Part shown: one piece after another, positions 21,040 through 32,283 of the stretch
Numbering within the stretch: position 1 is the stretch's first letter
Layout of the letters: each line of letters begins with the position of its first letter
From: Phoronis australis
Lineage: Eukaryota > Phoronida > Phoronidae
Direction of reading: 5' to 3'
DNA: 64,000 bases
NCBI GenBank assembly: GCA_002633005.1
Contig: NMRA01000160.1
Location: forward strand, 373,337-437,336
Position numbers and translations under genes: made by a program
The notes under the pieces: model-generated
What the model was told of the DNA's origin: nothing
The model's database searches: none
The model's input: only the letters and a program-made list of their open reading frames with translations

Positions 21040-23070
21040 TTAACACTTCCCACCTCGCCATAACCTCTGAATCATCCCTTACCTTTTTCACCCACCAAGG
21101 CAACTTATATTCTGCTCATTTACATCTTTTCATTCTATCATAATTTACCACTGTCAGCCGATCTCTTGTCTTAACCTGAAACACATAATCCGACAATTTA
21201 GCAACAATAATTGCCGGCTCCTCCCAACATGGCATCAACTTTTTATATAACATCGGATCTTTACAAACCCGTTCCTCCACCAACATCACCACTTCCCTTA
21301 CCTGATAACCCAGCCGGTCAACACTAAGGCCATAGTATCCCTTCACAATCCTCTGAATATGTTTGGGGGGCATTCCTACCAATCTGATGTATATCACAAA
21401 GAACAGTCTCCAACTTTTTATCATAATCCTCCTCAATCGTGCATTCCTCCTCTTCTAACAAGGACAATTCCGGGGACACCAGATCAGCTGGGGAACTTAC
21501 CTCACGTCCCAATATAAAAAATTCGGAATAAACCCTGTGCTCCGATTAACAGACGCTCTCATCGCACCAGCCAACTGAGATAAAAATAAATCCCAAACCT
21601 GTTGATGTTATCAACATAACATCAAAGTACATCCATTAATGTTCTGTTAAACCGCTCCACTTGACCATTGCAAGACAACCCATTGGCGGTCGTCCGACTC
21701 TTATGACTATGTAACAATTTGCATATCAACTTGAACAATTTACTCTCAAAATCAGCTCCCAGGTTACTAATAATGTTCAAAGGAAATCCAGTACGAATAA
21801 AGAACTCGTTAACTGCTGCCCTAGCTGTCACCTCAGCGGACTGAAATGGCAACGGCTCACATTCAACCCATTTCGTAATCCGATCAACCAACATTAGCAC
21901 ATACTCAATTCCTCTCTCAGTCCAACTCAAAGGCCCTAAAAATCGACATGAACCCTCTCCATAGGAACTCCGGAATAAAACTGAGTCATAGGAGCCCTAG
22001 CCTTTCTGCTCGCCTTCTTCCCCATTCTACACTGAACACCTGACTCAACATGCCTCCGAACATCATTACTCATACCATTCCACGTACACTCCCTCAACCT
22101 TGGCCAACGTCCTCACAACGTACCATTGATGACCTGCTAATGCAACATCATAATATATATCAACACCTGATCCTTGAACGACTCAGGAACTAAAATCACC
22201 ATTTCACCCCCTTTACTCCGCTTCATTAACAAGCCTCGTATTATCTGATATATTTCCTTATCGACAAAAAACTTCTTTTCGCCCCTAATCAGCAGAAACA
22301 TATCCCCTGTGGTAAACACTGTACCCCGTAATAAATACTCCCTCATATTCCTAAGTCCAACGTCTTTCTCTTGTTTTACATCTAAACAACCATCCTCAAT
22401 CTTATCAACCACAGAAATATTTACCTGAACATTCTGTCTCGCCACAGCATACTCATCACCTTCATCTCCCACACGAAAACCTACATAATCGTCAATACAA
22501 TCAATTAATAATCCAGACCACCCGTCTTCAGCCTCTCCAACTCCCCGACTCTTAGTAGATCCGGACATACTAGCCAATGGCACAACATCATTAACTCGTG
22601 AATCAAAGTTAGCCCATTTCTGACTCTCTCTAACACACTATTTACATTACAACCTCCACATAGACTAACAAGGCAAATCCTTGACATTAACATTCACCTG
22701 ATAATTCGCCCGCTTACCGTCCCTCTTCCATAAATCTAGACAAAACATCTGCGTTCACATGAGCTTTACCTGACCGATATACAATCTCACAAAGTCACAT
22801 TGGCTTAATTCTTCTAACCAACGTACCAACTGATCCCCCGGATTCTTAAAATTCAAAAGTAACACCAAACTATTATGACCAGTCCGAACCGTAACACGTT
22901 TTCCCAATAAGTAATGCCGAAATTGTCTCCAAAACTTAAGAACAGCCACGAACTCCTTCCGTGTAGTACAATACCTTTTCTTCTCCTTGGTTAACGCCGC
23001 ACTTCTATAAGCAATTTGTCACTCAACTCCTCCTTGAACATGAATCAACTCGCCTCCCACACACAAAATG
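21040..23070 (-). pseudogene. Ty3/gypsy-type pol remnant (RNase H and integrase)
   Basis: In minus-strand order the remains are: RNase H with IAYRSAALTKEKKRY, then FRHYLLGKRVTVRTGHNSL and RWLEELSQCDF (about 23070-22750), and a short HVNADVLSRF. Next is a linker with an integrase zinc-binding end (about 22700-22000). The integrase core has LMLVDRITKWVECEPLPFQS, IISNLGADFESKLFKLICKL and GQVERFNRTLMDVL (21930-21622). The C-terminal region has GYQVREVVMLVEERVCKD and VVNYDRMKRC (to about 21116). Frames change repeatedly and stops interrupt it. The reverse transcriptase is absent on the upstream side. It is non-functional. Confidence 0.85.
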
Positions 23071-23299
23071 ATGTTCCAATGAGGCCGATAATATCCAAAA
23101 TCCTGACGCTAACGTACAAGACAGCTAAGCACCTTGATAATATCATTAAAAACCGTACATTCAGAGTCGTTACTCTATTAAATCTCGTACAGAGTTCATT
23201 GATAATTTGTGCACACAAGTACAATCCCCTCGTTACCAACCTATGTCGCTTGAAGGCCGAGTCTTTGTTCATCAACGCGCCTGTTCATCACTGCTATCA

Positions 23300-24651
23300 T
23301 TTTGAATAGTGTATACCATCACCCACATCTAAAGGCACCCGAGATTTCGAAAACCGGATGAGAGCGTTGCTGACCGTCTGGACTACCAAAGTACCATTTA
23401 GCAATATCAATAGCAAATTGTTTCCACAAAAAAGATGTTGTGAGCATGGGCTCTCCTCTGGGTTCCACTTTTTTGGATTTTTATGTCTGAGTGGAAGAAG
23501 GGCTAGCAATGTGATTGGTGGTATTCTTATCTTTGTACGATATTTAAATAGTGTTTTTGTTTGTTATGCTTTTGATGAATTGTTATCAGCGCGTGATGAA
23601 CTTGAGCGTCACTCTGTATGGAAGTTTACCCACGAGCTTCCTGTAAATGACAAGATTCCGTTTCTGGACGTTCTTGTGAACCATTCTCCATTTGAATTGT
23701 CTAACTCAGTTTATCAGAAGCCTACTGACAAAGGTTTCTGTCTTCACGCCAAAAGTTAGTGCCCTGAGAGGTATAAGGTCGCCGTTGTGGTCAACTTTCT
23801 AAAGAGGGCGTATTTGGTGTCGTCTAACTGGCTATTGATCTATCGCAAGCTCCGCCTCCTTGTGTAATGTCGACAAACAAACCATAAGTTTCACCGGCGT
23901 AAAATGGCGGCTTGGAAACGAAGGTGTGTCAAGAATGCTGAGTTATGATTGATCAGTTAAGCCGTCACTCAAAATCTTGGCAATAGGTCAATTGTTCAAT
24001 CAAGAGGTTGATCGTATAAGACTAATCCTGTTGAATAATGGGTACACCCATGCTTTGGTAGACTTCCATATTAGTCGATTCATGCCCAAAATTAATTGTG
24101 AAGACCCGGCACGTCGGCCTGGTGTGACCAAAAGATATTTTACAAAATGTTATGTCCAATAATTACCTCCAGGACGAACACGCCATTTAGAAAACCGTTA
24201 AGGATAATGTTAAAGTTTGTAAGCCTGATGATTACCTCAATGTTATTACTTGTTATCGGAATAGGAAGTCCTCCATCTTAGTCATGAAAAATGACATTTC
24301 TAAAGCCAAAGTCCGCCCTGTTGCCCAGTGTAGTGTTGTCTATGAGTTTGTATGTCTTATGAACGAATATCTTCGTTTAAATGTCAAGCAATGTTACATT
24401 GGTCAAACGGTTTGTAGTCTTTCAAGTCTGTTATCTATGCATCTTCAAAATTGCGACATCAAAGAACATTTTCTGTAATGTCACGAACGTAAAATCGCCC
24501 GTCAAGAAATTGCGGAAAATACGTCATTTCTGTATGTAGAGCACGATGTGCTGCGATTGAAAGTATTAGAGTCCCTTTTTATTGCATTTGAGAGGCTCGT
24601 TTTGAATGAGCAGCAAACAGGGTCGCGCCGCACGTTAAACTTGTTTGCGTG
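23300..24651 (+). pseudogene. Penelope-like retroelement, decayed (RT end plus GIY-YIG)
   Basis: In order: an RT segment with VSMGSPLGSTFLDFYV in one frame (about 23440-23490), then FVRYLNSVFV where YxDD would be expected, and IPFLDVLVNHSPFELSNSVY then QKPTDKGFCLHAKS (to 23759). Next come a connector with EVDRIRLILLNNGY and FHISRFMP (about 23995-24090), and a nuclease part with VVYEFVCLMNE, QCYIGQTVCSL and LSMHLQNCDIKEHF (24330-24475). The tail is LKVLESLFIAFERLVLNEQQ, ending at a stop near 24651. The YxDD motif is lost and there are at least three frame breaks. Confidence 0.8.
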
Positions 24652-25429
24652 ACTTTCCTGTTACCCCCCCCCCGTCATTCTTTGCAGTATTTGGCACTTG
24701 CCGTGTCCCACTGTGTTTGTTTGCAGCGTATGCTATGTGCTGGTATATCTGCGTCGTTTTATTTCCACTTGAGAATGGGAAAAGTATGTTTAGAGATATC
24801 GTGTGTCTTTTAATCATTTCTCATGTCAGTTGCTTTAATAATGTTCTGTCCAGTGTCGAGCTTTGTTCCGAGGAAACGAACGGAACTGAATAAAGATTGT
24901 TAACAACGACAAGTCTCGTGTATTTAATCAATTTTACATAGTGTAGATATATTGTATGTATCCAAAAATGTTTTTGATTTACTTGAATTAGATTTTTGTC
25001 TGATTTTGGTGAAGACGCTACAGGTAAGTACAAGAAAAATGGCCGATTTATGATGACCCAGTTTCAAACTAGCAAGGCCTAAAATAACCGCTTGATCACC
25101 GTGCGCCAGAATTTTCATGGGTAACGGTAAATGTTTGCTGAAAGTTAATAACTTTTAGGGCAATAAAACCGCTTTATCAAGAACGATGCTGCCTTTGATC
25201 GATGTTTTAGGCAACCCAAGTTAACGAATCCTGTCAAAATTGCCGTCGAACATTCGAATTCTCTCTACCAGGAGACTGTACACCAACCGTGAAATACGGC
25301 CTCAAAGCTGTATACGGTTGGGTCTACAGTATATTCCCGTATTTTACGACGTGCACTGTATTTCAAGGTGTATTGAATGCCCGTATTATTAACACATGCG
25401 TGGTATACTTTACCGTATATGTGCGCACC

Positions 25430-25520
25430 CAGGGGGGCTCGGGGGGATCGAACGAGCCTCCCATTTGGCAAAGTGGGCAAAAAGGTCCGCTTCAGAGAAA
25501 CAAAAAGCCCAAGAAAACGA
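25430..25520 (+). repeat. Repeat related to the inverted-end element at 28385-28640
   Basis: The stretch starting GTGCGCACCCAGGGGGGCTC and including CAAAGTGGGCAAAAAGGTCC matches, in reverse complement, the right end of the element at 28385-28640. It is a partial copy. Confidence 0.5.
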
Positions 25521-25594
25521 GACAAAAATCCACTAAAAAGGTAGGATTTTGGAGAATGCACAGTTCGCAACTCTGAACGAATCCAGTTTTCCAA

Positions 25595-26830
25595 TTTTTT
25601 TAGTACACCGTTTCATGGCGTATCTTATTGCCACACACATTTGTGACGTAAGTGTAACAAAGACAATTAGATAGAAAAATGTATTCCTTACCGTAACACC
25701 CGAAAACATATACGTTGTCGTTTTCCGTTAGGATAGAATGTGTAAAATCGCTACATTCGAAATGACGAAGGGTGTCCAAACTGGATTTTGCCGATATTCA
25801 GTTGTGAAAACAATTTAGGGGAATTGATCTCCAAACTCGAAAATATATAGTTTGTCTTGCTTGGAGTTGATTTGAGACGAAATACTAAAAAGATGATTTT
25901 GGGTAAATTGACGTGGCGGCCATACTGATTTTTCGACACCAGCGGCCAGGTGCCTGCGTTTTCAGAAAAGCTTATTTTGTAGTTTTTAAATAATTGCGTC
26001 CAAAAAGGAATTCCGCGTTTCATGTTGGCGACACTTTCATCTAAGTGGGTAAGTGGAATCTATATACAGAGCCTGGGGCCCGATGCAAGAAAACTGACTT
26101 AGCCAAGACAAATCTTAATTTCAGTCAATTTTAAGATAACATTTAAAAGTGAATCAAATTCTCTTCACGAATTGACTGAAGTTTTGTTTTAATTTTAGTT
26201 ATCTTACCGGATATGTAAGTTTCAACGTTTAGAAGTTGAATAAACTTAAGTCAGTTTCTTGGAACGGGCCCCAGATTGAGAGTGCTTTCTCACATCAAAA
26301 CACAAGTGAAATTGTTAGATATGAATTCTTATATTTTACTACGTCAATGTCTGAATACACTATAGAGTATCGAAGAGCACACAATAACTCACCAGTGGAC
26401 TGTTGAAACGTCTATATTTTCGTAACATCTCACTCGAAAACATGGGCCTGAATTTACTCGCGGTAACTATACATCAAAATGTAAGTGTAGAAACCAAAAT
26501 GTAGAAAACTAACAAACACATACACTTGTACTCCATGCCCCAATTACCACCCTTTACAACCAGCACAAGTGAACCTGAAAGGCTTTCTAACGTTAACCCC
26601 CAATTTATTCAGTAGCATAGCACTGGTGTAGATATTCTAACGACATGTTCCTAATTTAGACGAGGACTTTCTATATTTCAAGCCGCATAACAGTGACGAG
26701 CAGGATACGAAATATCCTTCCGAGCTGATGAAAGGTTGAGTAGCAATCAAAAATCACCGTCATGGTTACGTACCAGGACACGAAAGATAGCCAAAGGACG
26801 AGTATTTCTATTTACTAAGGTGATTGTCGA
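25595..26830. other. Non-coding stretch between Penelope remnant and the giant gene
   Basis: AT-rich sequence with no recognised coding region. The only structured item is the inverted-repeat element at 26073-26274. Confidence 0.4.
26073..26274. mobile_element. Inverted-repeat miniature element (about 202 bp)
   Basis: The left end begins CTGGGGCCCGATGCAAGAAA with ACTGACTTAG following. The right end, read on the reverse strand, begins CTGGGGCCCGTTCCAAGAAA with CTGACTTAAG following. The interior is AT-rich and non-coding, typical of a MITE. No clear target duplication was identified. Confidence 0.7.
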
Positions 26831-26832
26831 CT

Positions 26833-26839
26833 TTTTATT
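26833..26839 (-). promoter_or_regulatory. Probable polyadenylation signal of the giant gene
   Basis: On the minus strand AATAAA occurs about 200 nt after the stop codon at 27039-27041, within CAATCAATAAAAAG. It is the nearest canonical hexamer I found downstream of the terminal exon. Confidence 0.45.
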
Positions 26840-27038
26840 GATTGTTTAGCAGCTCCAATGATCAGAAGAGCCTTAAATAAGTCATTTTCAACATTTATCT
26901 ACAAGAATACTCCAATACGTAACTGTAATACAAAATATGAAGTAATTTTATGTCACAATGAAATGAAATGACATTTTATCATTTACTAAGTTTCAACTCG
27001 TTATCTATGTAGGTTCAAAATATAATACGCAGAGACAT

Positions 27039-27424
27039 TTAGTACAAAGTATCAACCTCAACAGCCATTTCAGTCGAAGCATCATTAGCCTCTCCTGTGA
27101 CTTCTCGTAATCTATTCGTTAGTTCAGCAGGCTGAATTGTCACGTGACTTCGGTTATCGAATGCCTCGTTGAAATCCCCAATAACAGACGAAGATGGTGA
27201 TATTTGGTTGGAACTCTCGGCGTCGTCTTGATTGCTTCGTCGTCGCTTCGTGCGCCAGTACACAAAAAGTCCAGCAACAAAGACAACGAATAGAACGCTT
27301 ACAATCGCAGCCCATACCGTTAAGCTGGTCACGGCATTGCTGAACGTGGCCGAATCGACAGCATCAATATTAGCAACAATGTCATTGCCGTTGGGGTCAT
27401 CCGCCACTAATGGCCCAGAAGCGG
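27039..27424 (-). CDS. Giant collagen-EGF-TSP1 protein, exon 19 (terminal): transmembrane helix and tail
   Basis: Acceptor TTTGCAG precedes 27424; the exon enters in phase 1 and ends with TAA at 27039-27041. It encodes a short acidic stretch, a transmembrane helix (TVWAAIVSVLFVVFVAGLFV), a basic stop-transfer YWRTKRRR and a cytoplasmic tail of about 75 residues ending EVDTLY. The protein is therefore predicted to be type I membrane-anchored, with collagen and EGF regions outside. The tail has many Ser, Asn and Asp residues but no signalling motif I can name. Adding its 386 nt to the other exons closes the reading frame exactly. Confidence 0.85.
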
Positions 27425-27843
27425 CTGCAAATAGGAGGAAGTTCATGGGAGTTACAAAACATGACCAAACTCGATGAAAAGGAAGACTTTTGTGTTTCAG
27501 TATCCTATATTCTTTAACAACGTTACCTAGTATCTTCTCAGTCCATCGAAATGACGCAAGACTTCACCACGTTTTTCTAGCAGAACAACTGATCTTCCTA
27601 ATCGAGGCTGATTCTGAAGGGATAAATTTCACTTCCACGCAATCTACTGTACGTTGACTGACACAGCATACGAACAATTAGGTCTGCGCTGCGTAGACCC
27701 AACGCGCAAAACTTCGCAAGATATCGCCATGCATGATAAGCGAAGCTTGTGATCAAACTCAAGCCCTATGCGTGAAATGCTTGTCTCTATTAAATGCTAC
27801 TCAGGTCTAATGAAAACGATAACGACCAACTTAGGGTACGAAC

Positions 27844-27957
27844 CTGATCCGCCTCCATTAAGGGTCAGACAGTGATATCCGCCATGATAGTTGAGGCATA
27901 CTTTTGGTGCCGGACACGTTGATGCAATGAAGGCAGGATCATCGCATTCGTTCACGT
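27844..27957 (-). CDS. Giant protein, exon 18: EGF-like domain
   Basis: A 114-nt exon, phase 1 at both ends (acceptor TTTACAG, donor CAG/GTTCGT). It encodes DVNECDDP, a Cys-rich core (CPAPKVCLNYHGGYHC) and a Gly-Ser end. The D-V-N-E-C start and NYHGGYHC pattern are those of calcium-binding EGF modules, but the last two cysteines are missing, so the domain is truncated relative to the six-Cys standard. Confidence 0.75.
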
Positions 27958-28124
27958 CTGTAAATGTAAAATCACGCTTACTGTTAAGAATAGTTGAGTT
28001 GAACACACAATCGTACCTTCCATGTTATTGTTTTAGTTGCTTTTAGAATGCGCTCACTGTCCATGCATTCAAAAGTTTCGCCATGGAGGCCACTATAAGT
28101 TGTCCTGATAAATTGTAAACTCGT

Positions 28125-28152
28125 AAAACACACACGCACGCACACGCACACA
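28125..28152. repeat. CA-type microsatellite
   Basis: A short run of alternating CA/CG dinucleotides in intron 17 of the giant gene. Confidence 0.7.
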
Positions 28153-28239
28153 AGTGAGCCAAGTTGATACCCAACCAATCACTTCTGATTCATGTTTCGT
28201 CATAAAAATGACGTCAAGTAAGTCAGCAACGAAGGCAGT

Positions 28240-28310
28240 ACATGGGCGGCGCACCACAGGGGGGCTGGGGAGCTATAGCCCCCACTTTTGCGGTGCTGCG
28301 CCGCCCATGT
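28240..28310. mobile_element. Short hairpin element (GGCGGCGCA family), copy 2
   Basis: The ends ACATGGGCGGCGCA and TGCGCCGCCCATGT are perfect inverted repeats. The centre carries AGCTATAGCCCCC next to a G-rich run, so it can form a long foldback. Flanking TA on each side could be the target duplication. It is related to 7667-7730. Confidence 0.7.
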
Positions 28311-28384
28311 AGTAGGCCTACTTCTCAATGAGGTCACCTCAGCCATAAAATTTTCCGTAGCATTTTAACTTGATCTCCTCTATA

Positions 28385-28640
28385 ACATGCACGCACCCAG
28401 CCTCCAATATGGGAGGCTCGAATTCCTGACGTTGTGGACCTTTTGGTAACAAAAAAGCGGGTGGACTAAAAAAAATACAGGGGCGCCACTGTGAATTGCG
28501 CGTTTCTGCTTATTTAGTGGACTTTTGTCTCATTTCCTCGGACTTTTTCTCGGAGGCGGACCTTTTTGCCCACTTCGCCAAATAAGAAGGCTCCTTCGAG
28601 CCCCCCGAGCCCCCCCCCCTGGGTGTGCGCATGTATGACA
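28385..28640. mobile_element. Inverted-end repeat element
   Basis: The left end GCACGCACCCAGCCTCC and the right end (reverse strand) GCGCACACCCAGGGGG are related inverted repeats. The right arm contains GGACCTTTTTGCCCACTTCG, also found inverted at 25430-25520. No coding capacity; MITE-like. Confidence 0.5.
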
Positions 28641-29666
28641 CACTCCTTGTACAGTAGTTTTCAAAATAAACTGAGCAAACTTCGATAGAACTTGCCGAAC
28701 TTGCACAAATATCGTGCCAGGAATATTTACCAGTTTAGACGAACTTTAGTCGCAACAGGAAGAGTTTTTGTCGAACTTGCGTCGTCGGAGTTTAAAGTGA
28801 CTTTACTTAGCCCCGAATTATCCAGTAGTGAAAGGACTTGTTCAGTAGCTTGTTAAGATTTCGAAAACGTGCATGAAGTAAGATGTGTCAGGATTTTCGT
28901 CAAGATTTAGCCAGAATTGGAGCCGGTCTCTAATTAAAAACAATGAATAATTTGTCGCTGTTTTGAGCGGCAAAACCTTATCGTTGACGTAGTCCGGTTT
29001 ATTTTGACACTATAATCCACACTGCGCTCGTGAGTGATAGTTGATAGTAAATTCGTGGCACTGGCGCAAGTCTTACCTCGCAGGTTGTAAATTTGTTTTC
29101 ATGTTGTACTTTTAGAGCACCAAGAGTAGTTCAACATTGACTGTGTACAGAATAATAACAAAATAACAAGCACGTGGAGATTTTTGTGAATGCTGACAGA
29201 AAAATGAAATTGTTTTAGATTACTGAAGCCTACTGCTAATGGCGGCGAGAAATGAGGCAAAACGAATGGTGTCGAGCCACTACTGTCTATGCAACAACGA
29301 ATCACGCTCTTGATATTGTTTCTAGACCCAACAGAGGATAAATAAAACATAACTAAAATGATGTTTAAAATTTGAATACTCTTTCAATCGTTACCATTTG
29401 CTACCACTTTCACCTATAAAACTCTCCCGATCTGAACTACTCTCCCTCGGAGGTTGAGAAACGCTTTGTATGACCGACTTAGTGTCATCACTTGCGCATT
29501 TAGACAGAAATATATGTGCATTCAAACAGCACTGAAATTGCTTTTTCGTCATCTTGGGGTCAATACTATCCCGCCCCACGAGGCCAGTTCCCCACGTTGC
29601 TACTTGAAAGTCTCCCATAAGAAACGCCTTTTCGAAACACCCGGCATAGAGTACCACAGGCCTTAC

Positions 29667-29789
29667 CAACACACGAATGTTTGTCAGAAGCAAGGGTAAA
29701 TCCATCGAAGCAGGAGCAGCCGTATGACTGCGTCGTTTCTACACATGTGTGCATGCAGCCGCCGTTGTCGATCGCACATTGGTTCTTTG
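29667..29789 (-). CDS. Giant protein, exon 17: EGF-like domain
   Basis: A 123-nt exon, phase 1 at both ends (acceptor TTTCCAG, donor TTG/GTAAGG). It reads AKNQCAIDNGGCMHTCVETT then SYGCSCFDGFTLASDKHSC. It has six cysteines in EGF spacing and no calcium-binding consensus at the start. Confidence 0.85.
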
Positions 29790-29916
29790 CTGGAAAATAA
29801 AGATTGACCGGAGTCGTGTAATTCGCAACCATTACAACCATCCTCGTTCCAACTTGATGTTTGAATACCCTGGTGATTTAAACAAGTTGAACTATGGGTG
29901 CGACCATCAAATTTTA

Positions 29917-29984
29917 ATCGGAAATTGACCAATCGCACAGCGTGAAATCGGAAATTGACCAATCGCACAGCGTGAAATCGGAAA
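29917..29984. repeat. 30-bp tandem duplication
   Basis: Two exact 30-bp units (29917-29946 and 29947-29976), plus a partial third, each containing GAAATTGACCAATCGCACAG. They lie in intron 16 of the giant gene, 128 bp upstream of exon 17 in transcript terms. Confidence 0.9.
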
Positions 29985-30518
29985 AGCTATGTACTGGAAA
30001 CGTGCCACGTAGTTCCTCAATTTGCGAGATGAGTCTCCAATAAAATTTGTTGGTTGGAAGTGAATCAGCGAAAATTTGGGATGGACTGGCTAACCCTCAG
30101 ATTTACTTAAGTTTTTTTGATTTGTAAATGGCAGTGAAGTTCTTCACGGTGACGGCCCGAAATGAAGTACAAAGCAACAATGGGAATGATTTTGTTGGGC
30201 CACTTCGAAATTCTTACATATGACAACTGGCTGAATGAAATAAAATAAAGTGGCATCCATTTTGCTTATACGGGACGAACTTACACTAGGATGCAAACGA
30301 TTCCCATGTGATGTATAGGGAATCGAACAACAAGATTGCTAATTCACCAACATTAGGGTCAACAGTCCTTGGTTTAAAATTCACGTTAACACAGGATTCC
30401 ATGTCAAGGAAATTACAAAACATGGTTCCTGCATGGTAAATATCAATAATCAGAATAAAAATACAAATCATAATGTTTCCTGTATTACTGTAATTTCAAT
30501 CGTTTAGTTATTACTCAC

Positions 30519-30617
30519 CTTTGCATTTAGTTCCATTCACCGGAAGCCAGTTGCCATTAATTGCACAGTCACAGTAGGTGTAACCAAGATAGTCGTTGAA
30601 GCATTTGAGATTTGACG
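30519..30617 (-). CDS. Giant protein, exon 16: unfamiliar cysteine module, copy 3
   Basis: A 99-nt exon, phase 1 at both ends (acceptor TTTGTAG, donor AAG/GTGAGT). It encodes a 33-residue unit: ASNLKCFNDYLGYTYCDCAI then NGNWLPVNGTKCKG. The pattern is Cys, 8-9 residues, Cys-x-Cys, an N-G turn, an aromatic or hydrophobic, P-V-N-G-T-x-C. Copies are at 31079-31177 and 33850-33954. I do not recognise a named family. Confidence 0.75.
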
Positions 30618-30768
30618 CTACAAAAACGTGCATAAAGTAAAATGAGCTGTAACTAAAAGATCTACATCACCACACTGACTAACTTATTTAAAATGATATC
30701 TCAGCAAGATGAGGGATTTCGATTGTCGATTTGAAAGGTTTGTGTATAAGAACGGAACAAAATGAACT

Positions 30769-30945
30769 GTTAATTACATCAGTTTTTGATCATAATAAGA
30801 TCAAAAAACGGACATGTAATCTGATTGGTATGTCGACACTTGATGTCTTATTGTATATAGCCTGATGATGTCTAATGAATAGACGAAACGTCGAATCAGT
30901 ATGAACTTTTTCATTTGTGCGGCGATTGTCCGTTCTTTGAAAATG
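30769..30945 (+). repeat. Inverted-end repeat with hammerhead-like core, copy 2
   Basis: The best-preserved copy. It has CTGATGA at 30862, a 5-bp stem (GTCTA/TAGAC), then GAAAC. One extra U follows CTGATGA compared with a canonical hammerhead. The unit is bounded by AAAAACGGACA and the inverse TTGTCCGTTC. It lies in intron 15 of the giant gene. Confidence 0.5.
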
Positions 30946-31078
30946 AATTGTGAAAGTGATCTAGGGTGGCATCATTTTCAGTCAAGTGGAGTTTGAATAG
31001 GCGGCGTGATTCGAACCCTGTGTTACGAGCAAGCATTTCAAAATAGGATCATCACTTGATAGGCAATATGACACCTAC

Positions 31079-31177
31079 CCAAGCAATAGGATCCAGTCTC
31101 TTTCACTGGCCACGTGTTTCCGTTAACGGTGCAGGTACAGTAAGCACCAGAATCCTCCGAGTCGCATTGCAGTGAAC
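31079..31177 (-). CDS. Giant protein, exon 15: unfamiliar cysteine module, copy 2
   Basis: A 99-nt exon, phase 1 at both ends (acceptor TTCCAG, donor TGG/GTAGGT). It encodes SLQCDSEDSGAYCTCTVNG then NTWPVKETGSYCLG. Four cysteines are in the same spacing as exons 12 and 16, with the same exon length as exon 16. Confidence 0.75.
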
Positions 31178-31581
31178 CTGGAACGGGAAACATGAACAAA
31201 ACGCGTCTATTTGACCGGTAGCTTGTGTATGACTTGCAATAATTTTTACGAGCATGTGCATGCTTTCGCTTGAAATCGCAACATTCACAAAAGTGCAACC
31301 AAAGTTCAACTGCAATCGATTAGTTTGCACATTGCAATCATCCAGAAAAAGGCAAACGTTGGTAATGTTTCACTGTACGTCTCCTCTGTCAAATCCCATT
31401 TAAACCACCTAACTACCTTACGGACAAATGGTGATTCAGTGGTTACAGCCAATTGTTTACTGAATGGTGCTAATCAATCGACGAAGAACATAAGGTTACG
31501 TGGCAGCATTGACGTGCTCCGTTTGTAATCTCGTCAGCCTCTAGTGATCTCAGTCAACTAAAAACCTTAATTTTCACTTAC

Positions 31582-31731
31582 TTTGACACTGTGATGCATC
31601 CACCTCAAATGCCCATAAAGTGAGTTTAGGATTTAGCTCGAAAAACTCGGGACACGCGCAATAGTAACCGCCGTTTGTGTTGACGCATTCTTTTTCACAG
31701 CCGCCATTGCCAGTGGCGCATTCGTCAATAT
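31582..31731 (-). CDS. Giant protein, exon 14: calcium-binding-type EGF domain
   Basis: A 150-nt exon, phase 1 at both ends (acceptor TTCCAG, donor AAA/GTAAGT). It starts [20 protein letters not shown] then [13 protein letters not shown]. The D-I-D-E-C start and NTNGGYYC are the calcium-binding and Asn-hydroxylation consensus of cbEGF modules. A longer-than-usual loop precedes the last Cys (DASQCQ). Confidence 0.85.
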
Positions 31732-32160
31732 CTGGAACAAGAGACAATGTAAAATTTCCAGACTTACTGGAAAACTGTCGCAGAAGACGGGCCCAGGGCT
31801 GAGCGCACCACCTACGTGTATTTGAAAGTCAACGAGCGAGCCTTTCGAGTAATCACGAAATGCCCGTATGTTGCATTCAAATGCATGTACATACAGGCGA
31901 ATACTTAGGTCAGGGAACAGTGGGCAGTTGCTTAAAAAACAGTGCTCAAAATGAACTCCACCACGTTCCTGAAAACTTCTATGTTATATGTTTCAGACAC
32001 TTTACGCTTAATGAGCCTCTCTTTCAACTGACAAATTGAAAGTATTTGTCTGAAAACTTGAGTCCTTGTTTTAATGAAAATACAGGACGAGCACCTAAAT
32101 AGGTGCTTTGCAGTTCATGCTTTCTTTACACTGGTGCAAGAACTAAGCCCAACGACTCAC

Positions 32161-32283
32161 CGTAACAGTCTCTCTGGTCTAAATGCAGTCTGTAACCTGT
32201 GTTACACACGCAGTAGTAACTTCCCTCAGTGTTGATGCAGATGTTGTCACATCCACCGTTATTAACGAGACATTCGTTGGAAT
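32161..32283 (-). CDS. Giant protein, exon 13: calcium-binding-type EGF domain
   Basis: A 123-nt exon, phase 1 at both ends (acceptor TTTCAG, donor ACG/GTGAGT). It reads [20 protein letters not shown] then [13 protein letters not shown] and DQRDCYG. Six cysteines, N-E-C start and NTEGSYYC fit a cbEGF module. Confidence 0.88.

Noticed and set aside
30862-30889. A canonical hammerhead ribozyme
   Set aside because: There is an extra U after CTGATGA and no convincing stem I or III, so only a hammerhead-like core is claimed.
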